Position numbers and translations under genes: made by a program. The notes below the pieces were generated by a model. That model was given only the letters and a program-made list of their open reading frames with translations. It was not told the origin of the DNA and ran no database searches. Positions 20,239-28,713 of a stretch of 64,000 bases of DNA are shown piece after piece; position 1 is the stretch's first letter, and each line of letters opens with the position of its first letter. The DNA comes from Megalonaias nervosa (lineage: Eukaryota > Mollusca > Bivalvia > Unionida > Unionidae). Location of the stretch: contig JAECUM010000809.1 in assembly GCA_016617855.1 (NCBI GenBank), forward strand, positions 105,206-169,205. Direction: 5' to 3'.

Positions 20239-21668
20239 ATGAGTTCACAGAAATTCACAAATGAAATTTTATCTGAAATTGCCGCAAATACATCAACGAG
20301 TTCAACAATGATATCAGCAAGTTCAACTACGCCGGAATTTAGTGTTTATTTTCCCACAGCAATAGTCGCCAATGAAATCGCGTTAGGACAATTAAGGGTT
20401 TATTATAGCTGGCCGAATATTCGTTCGAAAGCGTTTAATGGACTTCAACCGAATAATTCGCTTGTTTTTGCGAATCAAAATAAACCAGACGGAACGCCGG
20501 ATTGGAACGTTGTTAGTATCCCAACGGGCAGTTATCAAATTGAACAAATTAATGATGAACTGCAGCGGCGGATTAAGTCAATTACTGGAAAAGAATCAAA
20601 AATAGCTATTACTGTACACGAATCGACATTGAGCGCTGCGATCGAAATTAATTCTCTAGGTTATTTTGTTAAGATTTATGAAAGTTCGATCAGATTCGTG
20701 TTAGGCTGGCCAGAAACAGCTCCTAAATACAACGGAGTAAAAGAACCAATCACTGGTGATTTTTCCACGGACGAAAAAAATATATAACAAATCCAACTTA
20801 TTTAAGCAAATCTCCGTGGGAACAATTTCCGTGGGAACAATCTGAAAAAAGACAGCAATTTGACCTTTATGGTAGATATTTTTATCTTGTGAGGGAAAAT
20901 TTTTTTATTTATAGATCTGGTAAATTTTATGATGATAATGTTAAAGTGTGGGAAATTTATATTAGACTCGAACATCGTGCAATGTTAACTAAATTAAAGA
21001 ATTTATTTTTATCTTTGACACAATTTTACAGCGAAGATGTAAAACAAGAGACTATTGACACAATAAAACATTTAAATCAAGTCATTTATGATTTACGGTT
21101 TCTTAACGACATTATAATTAAAATTATAAGAGAAGGTAGTTTGGGCTCATTTAAACCTTCCTTTCTTGAATTTTATAAAATAACAGAAGAACAATTTAAA
21201 ACATTTATTATACCAGGTTATGATAACACTGAAATGAAAAAATCACTCGCCGATGCTATCGCGGAAAATTTTCCACGCATCCACGAATCATGGTTAAAAG
21301 TAGCTCCACCACCAGAAATTCCTCGTCATGAGAACAACATGCATAAAGAAGGCCGTCATATTTCCCCGGGCATTGTAAACATCACAAATGTAATCGCGGT
21401 TAATTTGGCATGTGATTTTGTGTCCGGCAGTTATAGCGTAGATAAAAATCCTAATGGAATTTTTCAAGCCAATCAAGGCTACATTCTTTATTCATTTACG
21501 CCAAATGTTCCACCAGGTCGTTTGATTGTTGCAGAACTAATTAATCCGGTTTATCTTCGTACAAACAATCGTATGTTATCAAGAATGAATTTTAGACTTA
21601 CTGATCAATCCGGGTAGTTATTAGACACTCGCGGGGAAATTCTAAGTTTAAATCTGTTTGTACGATAA
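20239..21668 (+). pseudogene. Single jelly-roll (penton-like) protein with large internal insertion
   Basis: ATG 20,239. The N-terminal half (to ~20,740) includes VYYSWPNIRSKAFNGLQPNN, IPTGSYQIEQINDELQRRI and SSIRFVLGWPE. The C-terminal half (~21,353-21,668) includes ACDFVSGSYS and LRTNNRMLSRMNFRLTDQSG. Both halves align with the old copy at 27.75-28.42 kb, where they are nearly contiguous. Here they are separated by ~600 bp encoding a helical, Tyr/Phe- and Lys-rich region (LTKLKNLFLSLTQFYSEDV and so on). A frameshift at about 20,785 and a TAG at 21,615 interrupt the gene. The penton-like role is inferred from family resemblance. Confidence 0.7.
20740..21350 (+). other. Inserted domain within the jelly-roll gene
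   Basis: This segment has no counterpart in the old copy at 28.08-28.13 kb. It begins at a palindrome-encoded PITGDF motif (20,748-20,761), contains a 14-bp direct duplication (tccgtgggaacaat, 20,812-20,838) and encodes DLYGRYFYLVRENFFIYRSG, then long helices. An in-frame helical insertion domain is the simplest reading. Confidence 0.6.
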
Positions 21669-21798
21669 CTGTAGAAATTCATAAATCTATGATGTTTTCT
21701 TGATGCACCAAATCCAGAGCATTATTGTAAATGTTTTTACAATAAAGTAATTTTTTTTTATTGTATTACCTTCTATTTAGACAAAGAGCATCTATATA
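21669..21798 (+). terminator. Capsid-block 3' region with AATAAA
   Basis: AT-rich spacer with AATAAA at 21,741-21,746 followed by a T-rich stretch. It could be the polyadenylation site for the upstream jelly-roll gene. Confidence 0.35.
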
Positions 21799-22291
21799 AT
21801 GGAAACCATTATACATGTTGATGAAAATAACATTATACAAATCGCAAAAAATTTTGTTAAGTATGATATGCATTATATTGTGCATTGTTAGGCTATGATA
21901 ATGAAGACAATATTGCTTATGTGCATGGGAATTATAATGATTTGCAAGTTTAGATTTATCTGATGAAGATTTAATTTTTGTAGCAAAATATACAATGGCT
22001 GTTAGTTACATTAGATATCAAAAAGGTAAAATCGAAAATATCTTCGAAGATTTAGATGATTACATGGACGAACTTAAATCAGAGTATAGAAGAACAATAG
22101 AAAATGATGAAGTTGATGAAGAAATAATTATTGATATTCTTAAAAAGATTTACAACGACGATGATTATGAATACATCGGCGACGTCCTGGATTTACTTGA
22201 TAAAGTTCAAAATTTAATCCGTGAATATGACTTTATAAGTTCACATCATAGATACATGAATCGCTGCGAATTGATAAAATTAATAAAATAG
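21799..22291 (+). pseudogene. Acidic accessory protein, frame-broken
   Basis: ATG 21,799 opens METIIHVDENNIIQIAKNFV and hits a stop at ~21,890. Related-looking frames continue (DNEDNIAYVHGNYNDLQ, then DLSDEDLIFVAKYTMAV) into the open frame 21,995-22,291, which is very acidic and helical (ENDEVDEEIIIDILKKIYND). At least two frameshifts are needed for one gene. I do not recognise it. It is first in the accessory block between the capsid genes and the polymerase. Confidence 0.4.
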
Positions 22292-22299
22292 AATCTGAA

Positions 22300-22470
22300 A
22301 TGAAAATTGGCCAAAATTTGCTAAATAAAATTGAAAGTAATGCAAAATTACTAAATCGCCCGCAATTTCACGATTTAACAGAAAAAGAACAAAAAATTTG
22401 AGGTGATGAAGGCGAATTAACAGATTATGTTGCAAATGAGTTAAGAAGAGCAAAAAAAAATTATAATTAA
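22300..22470 (+). pseudogene. Small ORF with an in-frame stop
   Basis: ATG 22,300 to TAA 22,468, about 56 codons, with a TGA after EKEQKI. It contains a diverged copy of the dispersed repeat (22,332-22,376; LNRPQFHDL). Unidentified. Confidence 0.3.
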
Positions 22471-22492
22471 CACGGGTGGTGGGGAAGAATTT

Positions 22493-22762
22493 ATGGAATT
22501 TGTGGATTTACCAGAAGTATATTATGTTGCTTTAGAACGGATAAGAGGTGATGAAATGAACGCGGATTTACTTGAGATATTTGGTGATAATGCGGATTTA
22601 CCTATAAATTTTCCCCATTTACCTCCATATTTACGTGAATTTATGTTATGGCAAAAAGAGAAAATTTATTTCCAGTTAGTCAAGAAGAAACTATTGAAAA
22701 CTTCAGACGATTTCGTGAACATCTCTGGGGATTGTAAGGAAATTCATTTGCAAATTTTGTAG
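22493..22762 (+). CDS. Unidentified small accessory protein
   Basis: 89 residues, acidic N-terminus and aromatic middle (NFPHLPPYLREFMLWQKEKI). Its 3' end overlaps the convergent Cys-rich gene by 60 bp, so the last ~20 residues may be non-native. No family recognised. Confidence 0.35.
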   Translation: MEFVDLPEVYYVALERIRGDEMNADLLEIFGDNADLPINFPHLPPYLREFMLWQKEKIYFQLVKKKLLKTSDDFVNISGDCKEIHLQIL

Positions 22763-23062
22763 TTCTACATACTCAGCAACAGTAGGTGGTTCTGCCTTTA
22801 CTGATTGAAATTTTGGAGACATATTTTTATAATAGCAAAGCAGCGCGCGATATTTAGCTCTGCCGCAATCTTTACAAAGCTGTGTTTGGCCACGAACGCC
22901 ATTACCGCACTTTATGCATGGTTTGGGACCGTCAGATTTGCTTAACATTTTCTCATGAATTCTGCATAATTCACTTTTTAATTTTGTAAATTTACTAATT
23001 AGGTTATTACATTTTTCTGTTGTACCGAGCAAAAGCCATTGACACCGGTGTGAATTTTCCAT
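22703..23062 (-). CDS. Cys-rich zinc-ribbon accessory protein, copy 1
   Basis: 119 residues. An N-terminal Cys/His cluster (CQWLLLGTTEKCNN, LCRIHEKM) precedes a zinc ribbon of two CxxC pairs (KPCIKCGNGVRGQTQLCKDC), then a basic YR..L.YYKN segment and a TVAEYVEL motif. It is paralogous to the next gene (23,417-23,118), sharing GV.G...LC..CG...YR, YYKN and PPT.AEY. A nucleic-acid- or protein-binding regulator is plausible but unproven. Confidence 0.6.
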   Translation of the reverse strand: MENSHRCQWLLLGTTEKCNNLISKFTKLKSELCRIHEKMLSKSDGPKPCIKCGNGVRGQTQLCKDCGRAKYRALLCYYKNMSPKFQSVKAEPPTVAEYVELQNLQMNFLTIPRDVHEIV

Positions 23063-23117
23063 TTATATATGAATATGTGCATATTTAATTAATTTTTTTT
23101 TTTTTACTTGGGAAATT

Positions 23118-23417
23118 CTATGAATGATTTTTGCGCGCATACTCAGCAGCAGTTGGTGGATCCATCTTCAGCAAATATCTTGGTTGTCTGTTTTTATAAT
23201 AGAAAATAGAAGATCTGTAATTTGGGCCTCCACAATTCCTACATAAATGATTTTTACCTTTAACCCCAATTCCACAGCCTAAACAAGGTTGAGGTTCATT
23301 AGATTTAGCTTGTTTATGTAGACCACAGAATTTCTCATCGTAACAAGATTTTCCACAAACTTCGGCTGAGCCTTGAAATAATCACTTGCAATTATACATA
23401 CCGATTGGAAATGGCAT
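23118..23417 (-). pseudogene. Cys-rich zinc-ribbon accessory protein, copy 2 (in-frame TGA)
   Basis: From ATG 23,417 the frame runs ~99 codons to TAG at 23,120-23,118. A TGA replaces the Trp codon that copy 1 has after its first cysteine. The zinc ribbon (QPCLGCGIGVKGKNHLCRNC), YYKNRQP and PPTAAEYA are all present. It is a tandem, diverged duplicate of 22,703-23,062. Confidence 0.6.
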
Positions 23418-23427
23418 TATATATTAA

Positions 23428-23447
23428 CAATTATACTTGTATAATTG
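23428..23447. promoter_or_regulatory. Perfect palindrome in divergent promoter
   Basis: CAATTATAC-TT-GTATAATTG, 9-bp arms, lies between the minus Cys-rich gene (start 23,417) and the plus gene (23,497). Its other strand reads ATACAAGTAT, the core shared with 14,033 and 15,466. Confidence 0.5.
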
Positions 23448-23496
23448 TACGTATTCACATTTGAATATAAATATTATGTAAAACTATATTATATAG

Positions 23497-23703
23497 ATGT
23501 CATTAAATACAAGTCGTCATGAAAAAGTTATGAAAGTAATGGCAGAATATGAAAAACTTACTGTAATAAAACCAAAATATCCAAAACCGAATTCCGACTT
23601 GGAACGTTTGATAAATGAAATTAATTTAATTAAAATCGATAATCAAAAACTTCAGTATAAATTAGTCCAAGAAGAAATAAAATGCCAGAAACACAAAATA
23701 TGA
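23497..23703 (+). CDS. Coiled-coil accessory protein, copy 1
   Basis: 68 residues, helical. EYEKLTVIKPKYPKPNSDLE followed by INEINLIKIDNQKLQYKL predicts a short coiled coil. It is paralogous to the next ORF, which overlaps it by 22 bp. Function unknown. Confidence 0.5.
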   Translation: MSLNTSRHEKVMKVMAEYEKLTVIKPKYPKPNSDLERLINEINLIKIDNQKLQYKLVQEEIKCQKHKI

Positions 23704-24011
23704 AATTGCCTGCAATTTCGCGAGATAACAAAATTACTAGTAATTTTGCACTTAGAAGTGTACTCAGCGATTATAAAAAATTAACTGGAAAAACAGCAAA
23801 ATTTCCAAAAACACTTGATGAACTTGAGCATATAAAAAACGAAATTACCAAGATCAGAGAAAATAAACTTAAAATATTACTCATGAGATCATCTTTCGAA
23901 GGATTTAATAAAACTTACCAAGTTGATCTTAGCAATTTGGCACCACCACTTGGGAATGTACTTAGGGACGCTATTAATTATGTTTTGCAAAAAGAAACAC
24001 AAGAAAAATGA
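23682..24011 (+). CDS. Coiled-coil accessory protein, copy 2, with repeat insert
   Basis: 109 residues. The N-terminus (residues ~7-27) is made by the dispersed repeat (LPAISRDNKITSNFALRS). Residues ~28-60 (DYKKLTGKTAKFPKTLDELE, IKNEITKIRENK) parallel copy 1. The C-terminus (LAPPLGNVLRDAINYVLQKE) is extra. The last codons overlap the polymerase start (24,008) by 4 bp, so translation coupling or a shared transcript is possible. Function unknown. Confidence 0.5.
   Translation: MPETQNMKLPAISRDNKITSNFALRSVLSDYKKLTGKTAKFPKTLDELEHIKNEITKIRENKLKILLMRSSFEGFNKTYQVDLSNLAPPLGNVLRDAINYVLQKETQEK
23730..23747. repeat. Perfect palindrome in accessory copy 2
   Basis: AAAATTAC-TA-GTAATTTT; with flanking C and G it is a 20-bp perfect palindrome. 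It encodes KITSNF. Confidence 0.75.
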
Positions 24012-26336
24012 TTGTAGAATTACAGGTTTTATTTCAGCATGCTGTTGATAGTGAAAGCTTCGCCGAACCGTACTTAAAAACTAAGCCTTATATTATACTT
24101 GAACATTATAATGCTGATTTACTCGCTGACGAAATAAAACAGAAATTAGAAAAAGAAATTTATGAATACACTACAAGAGGATCTGGTTGGGTTTTTATTG
24201 ATAACATAGAGCTGCTGATTCATACACATAAATATAATCCAATTCGCGCTGGAAAGTTTGTAGAATTACCAGAAATAATAAAGAAGACACATTGCTGCAT
24301 AAATATTATCAGCGATGATGATAAGTGTTTTGTAAACAGCGTTTCAGCAAAACTGTTTCCAACTGACAAAGATCCAAATAGAGCTTCAAAATACCAGTTG
24401 CACCTTTCAAAATTAAATTTAACTGGAATAGATTTCCCAACGCTGACAAACCAAATCGATAAATTTGAACAAAATAACATAATTTTAATCCCACATGGTA
24501 TAAATGTCTTTGGATTAGATAATTCAAAAAAATTATTCCCAATTCGAATATCAAAATTAGCTGGACCTGCTACTGTAAATTTATTAATGTATAATAAACA
24601 TTATTCACTTATCAAAAACTTTAATGGACTAGTTGGTGGACAGTACAATAAAAATGAACACCGAAAATATTTCTGTTACAAGTGTGTATATGGGTTTATA
24701 AGAGAAGATATTTTACAAAAACATCTTGAGTATTGTGTTTATAATCAGAAAACAACATTACCAGAGGTAAAAAACAAAAATTTTAAATTTACAAACCATA
24801 TCAAGCAATCAACAATTCCGTTTACGATAACGTACGATTTTGAGTCAATTTTGTCCCCAGAAAATCCACAAGTGAATTTTTCGCCTACAGAACACACTCA
24901 CAAACATATTGCTGTTTCAGTAGCGTATAAAGTTACTTGTATTGTTGATCCAAGTTTGCCATTACCGGTGAAACTGTATCGCCGAGGAAAAATTACAGAA
25001 GAAGAACCCGCCGTTTGGTTAATAAAACAGTTATTTATCGAAGCAGGAAAAATTAATCAACAATTATCAGAAAAAAACACACAATGTTGCCATTGAGTGA
25101 TGAAGAAGAAATCAAAATATCGTTCTGAGACAATTTGTCATATTTGTAAAGGCAAATTTAACAACGACAAAAACTATAAAGTTCGTGATCATTGTTATAT
25201 TACAGGTAAATACACTGGGCCAGCTCATTTTGACTGTAAGGATAAATTTCATTCAACAAGTTTTATACCATGTATCGCGCACAACTTTCGCGGATATGAC
25301 AGCCATTATGTGATTCGAGCTCTTGGTCATCCTGATATTGTAACATTATGTAATAAGCAAAAAATTAATGGAATTCCAAACAATAAAGAAAAATTTATGT
25401 CATTAACGATTGGACCTCTTCGTTTTATTGATAGCATGCAATTTATGGCTAGTTCGTTAGATGCACTTGCTGGAAATTGTAAAGATTTTCCGAGTTTAAC
25501 AGAACACTTTAACGATAGTGTAGACTTAATGAAGAAAAAAGGTATTTTCCCCTATGAGTATATTGACAAATTCGAAGCGCTAACAAAAACGTCTTTACCA
25601 ACCATAGACAAATTTTATTCGTCGTTGAATAATTCTAGCATAACTGACGCAGATTATTTACACGCGGTAAATGTTTGGCGCAAATTCGATTGTAGAACTA
25701 TCGGAGATTATATGGATATTTATTTGATTCAAGATGTTCTGTTGCTCGATGATATATTTAGCAGCTTTTGCCGAACCAGCATTAATAAATACAAACTAGA
25801 TCCAGCTTGGTATTTTTCATCTTCTGGACTAAGTTGGGACGCTTTATTTAAGTTGTCTGGAGTTAACGTTGAACTTGTGACAAAAGGCAACATTGATAAG
25901 TATCATTTTATTGAAAAAAGTATTCGTGGTGGAATAAGTGTTATCGGTAAAAAAACATGCACATGCAAATAATAAATATATGAACGATTTTGATCCAAAT
26001 AAGCTTTCTAGTTATATACTTTGTCTCGATAAATACGGATTCTATAGTTGGGCGATGTCACAGTCTATGCCGTATGCGTGCGGTGATTGGGTAACCGTTT
26101 CAGATTTTCTTTCTGATACAAATGATTTAACAAAAGATTTGACAGAAGCTAATTATTCTTATTTCGTTGAAGTTGATGCAAAATATCCGGAACAACTGTA
26201 TGATTTACATAACGATTATCCGTTTCTTCCGGAAAAGCTAATTATTCCAGATAAACTGTTATCAGCTGAACACTTAGCATATTGCACTGGAAAACCTTGC
26301 TCTGTTGAAAAACTTGCTAGCGTTAGGTCATTATAG
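24008..26336 (+). pseudogene. PolB: Protein-primed-type DNA polymerase B, C-terminally truncated
   Basis: The replicative polymerase of the element. The first frame (362 codons) has a C2HC-like zinc motif (CYKCVYGF..., residues ~223-244) and Exo I (YDFESIL, Asp277/Glu279). TGA at 25,094 interrupts, and the same frame resumes with an endonuclease VII/HNH-like insert (CHICKGKF, VRDHCYITGKY), Exo II (AHNFRGYDSH) and Exo III (YLIQDVLLLDD). A frameshift near 25,965 leads to the palm motif A region (YILCLDKYGFYSWAMSQ) and a following HNDYPFLPEKL block. The gene then stops at 26,336. Motifs B and C, the latter with its Asp-Thr-Asp pair, and the thumb are missing, so a deletion removed several hundred codons. 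Confidence 0.9.
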
Positions 26337-26342
26337 ATGTGA

Positions 26343-26360
26343 AAAATTACAAGTAATTTT
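26343..26360. repeat. CAAG-centred palindrome after PolB
   Basis: AAAATTAC-AA-GTAATTTT lies where the truncated polymerase meets the 3' end of the convergent minus-strand ORF, near the inferred deletion point. Confidence 0.6.
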
Positions 26361-26808
26361 GTAAGTTTAAACTGTTTAACCTAGTTAAAAAACGATCTAC
26401 TTGTTCAACTTTTTCTTGTTCTCTCTTCATATCAATTAATATTTTTCGTTTTTTCTCTGGTAAGTTGTTTATCAGATGTGTATAAACATCTGTTTCAGGG
26501 TCGTTCATCCAGTTCTGTAATAATTTTTCATCTTCTTGATTTTTTACCTTATAACAAATCCAAAAATCCTCATCTGTTCCTATCATAAAATTTTGTGATC
26601 CAATAATTTTTTGATTTACCATAAAACCGAAAGAAGCAAATGCAACTGAAAGAAACATAACCATAGATTTTTCACTTAAATTAAAGGCGTATACTTTTAT
26701 ACAAGTAGTAGTAATGGTTTCCCCACTTTTTGTTGTAAATGTTTTGGTTGGTTTATAAGGTTCTTTTCTACAAGTATACATTGATAAAATTGTTTTGTAG
26801 TCTAACAT
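26347..26808 (-). CDS. Right-end ORF of unknown function
   Basis: 153 residues. The middle has one hydrophobic stretch (SMVMFLSVAFASFGFMVNQK, ~48-67) and the C-terminus is basic and helical (EKKRKILIDMKREQEKVEQV). No family recognised. It reads away from the right TIR toward PolB, so its promoter would lie in the 50-bp gap next to the TIR. Confidence 0.5.
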   Translation of the reverse strand: MLDYKTILSMYTCRKEPYKPTKTFTTKSGETITTTCIKVYAFNLSEKSMVMFLSVAFASFGFMVNQKIIGSQNFMIGTDEDFWICYKVKNQEDEKLLQNWMNDPETDVYTHLINNLPEKKRKILIDMKREQEKVEQVDRFLTRLNSLNLQNYL

Positions 26809-26860
26809 TATTTAATTAATTTAAATTTAAATAATGTAAACCAAACAATCAAAATTTATT

Positions 26861-27051
26861 TGTAAACATAAAAGCTTCAGAATGACAAAACAGATGATTA
26901 TTTATGGAAAATAAATACCCTCAAGGCTATGATTTTTCCCAAGCTTGGGGATATTTATTTTTCGAAGATAGAAACCACAGAATGACAAAATAAATATAAA
27001 AAATACCATCGGGTATGGAAATGCGCTAGAAACGGCATTTCTCATACTACT
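26861..27051 (-). repeat. Right terminal inverted repeat
   Basis: 191 bp, the reverse complement of the left TIR. It ends CATACTACT, followed by the right target duplication gacata. Confidence 0.95.
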
Positions 27052-27138
27052 GACATACCATCATCGAAGCATACAGAGATTGCCTTCCAGTGGCAGATAT
27101 ATCAGAAAGTGAATGAATATGAAACTGATGATGAATAA
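27052..27138 (+). pseudogene. Reading frame split by the young element, 3' part
   Basis: Continues the frame left at 12,569 (see there) with PSSKHTEIAFQWQIYQKVNE and a TAA at 27,136-27,138. Unidentified product. Confidence 0.45.
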
Positions 27139-27740
27139 GTGAACTGTGACTTAAGTGCATCAGTAACTATCAAAGGAAGAAATAATACAAATAGTTACTA
27201 ATGCAAATATCTGTTTAGATGTGCATGTTAAGTAGTGCAAAATATGCTATGTCATGTTATCCTGAATACAAACAGTAACATTCTTTTTCATTTTATTAGT
27301 GTGCTCATCTTTAAAAGAAAAAGTAGTTAATCTTGAAATTTGTTGTAAGGATTGCAAATTACATGATGTACAATACAAAGAAAATAAATCAGCAATATTG
27401 CACATCAAAATGTTCATAGTCGACGATTTTTTTATTGCAAAAGTGTCTATTTTACAATAATATATTTTTATAGCAAGTTGTCTGTGAGCATCAAGGAATC
27501 ATATGCCAAATAGCATGTTGATGCTTAAAAGGTTTCAAATATTAAGTGTATGCATCAAGGTGCTATTTAACAAAAAGGGGCATACTGTTTAAAATAACTG
27601 TCTATGTATTGCACAATTTTCATTACACTAATGTTCAAAAAGCATATACAGATAATACTTACTTCACTTACATAAAAAGTGCAAATATTTAAACAGCTTT
27701 TTCTCAAAATTCTAAAAACTGCAGATAGTATCTTGTTGTA
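27139..27740. other. Gene-free stretch
   Basis: AT-rich, no recognisable coding or repeat signal. Confidence 0.4.
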
Positions 27741-27744
27741 CTAG

Positions 27745-28419
27745 GGGGTTGACTTCAGATCGCACTTGCATCGCTGCGAGTTTATTACAGTTGGCCTAAT
27801 ATCCAATCACAGCCGTTTGGTGCTCTGCCCATAAATTACTCATGTTTTCCGCAGACACTGGTGCCACCTGGCATAATAATGAATTCCGATGGGGCGCGTA
27901 CGACACGTTATGGATCAATGAAGAAATTCGACAAAGAATCATGTTAATAACTGGCAAAGACTCTAAAATTCATACACATGCCAATGAGCCCCCACTCAGT
28001 TCTGTCATCGCAATAGAGTCTTAAACGTATGCGGTTGACAATGCACGGTCATCAATAAGATCAGTTTTAGTTTGGCCTGACGTAAATTTTACTTATGGGA
28101 TATCATATCACGCCTAACATTGGGAAAATTACCTCAGCAACGCAGATCAACTTGTGACGCCATTAGTGGAAGTTACGAAAGTGGGTCTAAAACAACAAGC
28201 GTAGTTATTCAGGGTTATATACTGTTTGGGTTTTCAACAACTGTGGAGCCAAGTGATTTGACACCGATAACGTCCGCGGCACGCGTGTATCTTCCACGTC
28301 ATAATAATCGGTTGACGCATATTAGTTTAACCCTTGTGAATCATGACGGGCACGTTAGTGATCAGCGTGGTGAAAGACTGATGATACAACTGTACAATCG
28401 AGATAGACCTAATGTTTAA
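27745..28419 (+). pseudogene. Old viral jelly-roll protein gene
   Basis: Decayed homologue of 20,239-21,668. Successive frames give RVYYSWPNIQSQPFGALPIN (~27,775), INEEIRQRIMLITGKDSKIH (~27,918-27,975), SSIRSVLVWPDVNFTYG (~28,050), CDAISGSYESG (~28,155) and LPRHNNRLTHISLTLVNHDG (~28,300), ending at TAA 28,417-28,419. Unlike the young gene, the SIR..L.WP block and the CD.ISGSY block are only ~70 bp apart, so there is no insertion domain. At least three frame changes and several stops are present. Confidence 0.65.
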
Positions 28420-28444
28420 ATAGAATAATTACAGTCATATGTAG

Positions 28445-28713
28445 ATGTGTGAAACCCGTAAATGCGAGAAAACCTGCTTACGCGACACATTATGGAACTG
28501 GCCTCGGTGATGTTATTCGTGGATTTTTTTTTTTTTTTTACAGGAGTAGCAAAGGTGCCCACAGCCTTATCATCGCGCTCTACACCAATCGGTAAACAAG
28601 TAGCAATGCGAGTCGCTGATAGCATCAAAAACGTTGATGTGGATCGAATGCGGATTACAAGCGGCTCAGTCGCTTCCAAATTATGCCGGCTGATTCAGCG
28701 AGTGCAAATCTAG
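28445..28713 (+). pseudogene. Old viral membrane-active minor capsid gene (pVI-like candidate)
   Basis: After a frameshift and a T homopolymer (28,526-28,540) the frame reads TGVAKVPTALSSRSTPIGKQ followed by VAMRVADSIKN. This resembles the Gly-rich head and basic helix of the intact gene at 15,489. It directly follows the jelly-roll gene, a gene order different from the young element, so the two elements are different lineages. The assignment rests on short similarity. Confidence 0.45.

Larger units (their letters stand above)
12570..27051 (+). mobile_element. Polinton/adintovirus-like endogenous virus element
   Basis: A 14,482-bp unit bounded by near-identical terminal inverted repeats that begin AGTAGTATGAG. 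Gene content is diagnostic of the adenovirus/Polinton assemblage: protein-primed-type DNA polymerase B, FtsK/HerA-type packaging ATPase, adenain-like cysteine protease, major capsid protein, a second jelly-roll protein, a membrane-active candidate and a parvovirus-like phospholipase A2 domain, plus a phage-fibre-like protein. No retroviral-type integrase was found and the polymerase lacks its C-terminal half. Roughly ten stops or frameshifts are present, but TIRs about 96% alike by eye and several intact ORFs indicate a relatively young copy. Confidence 0.92.
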
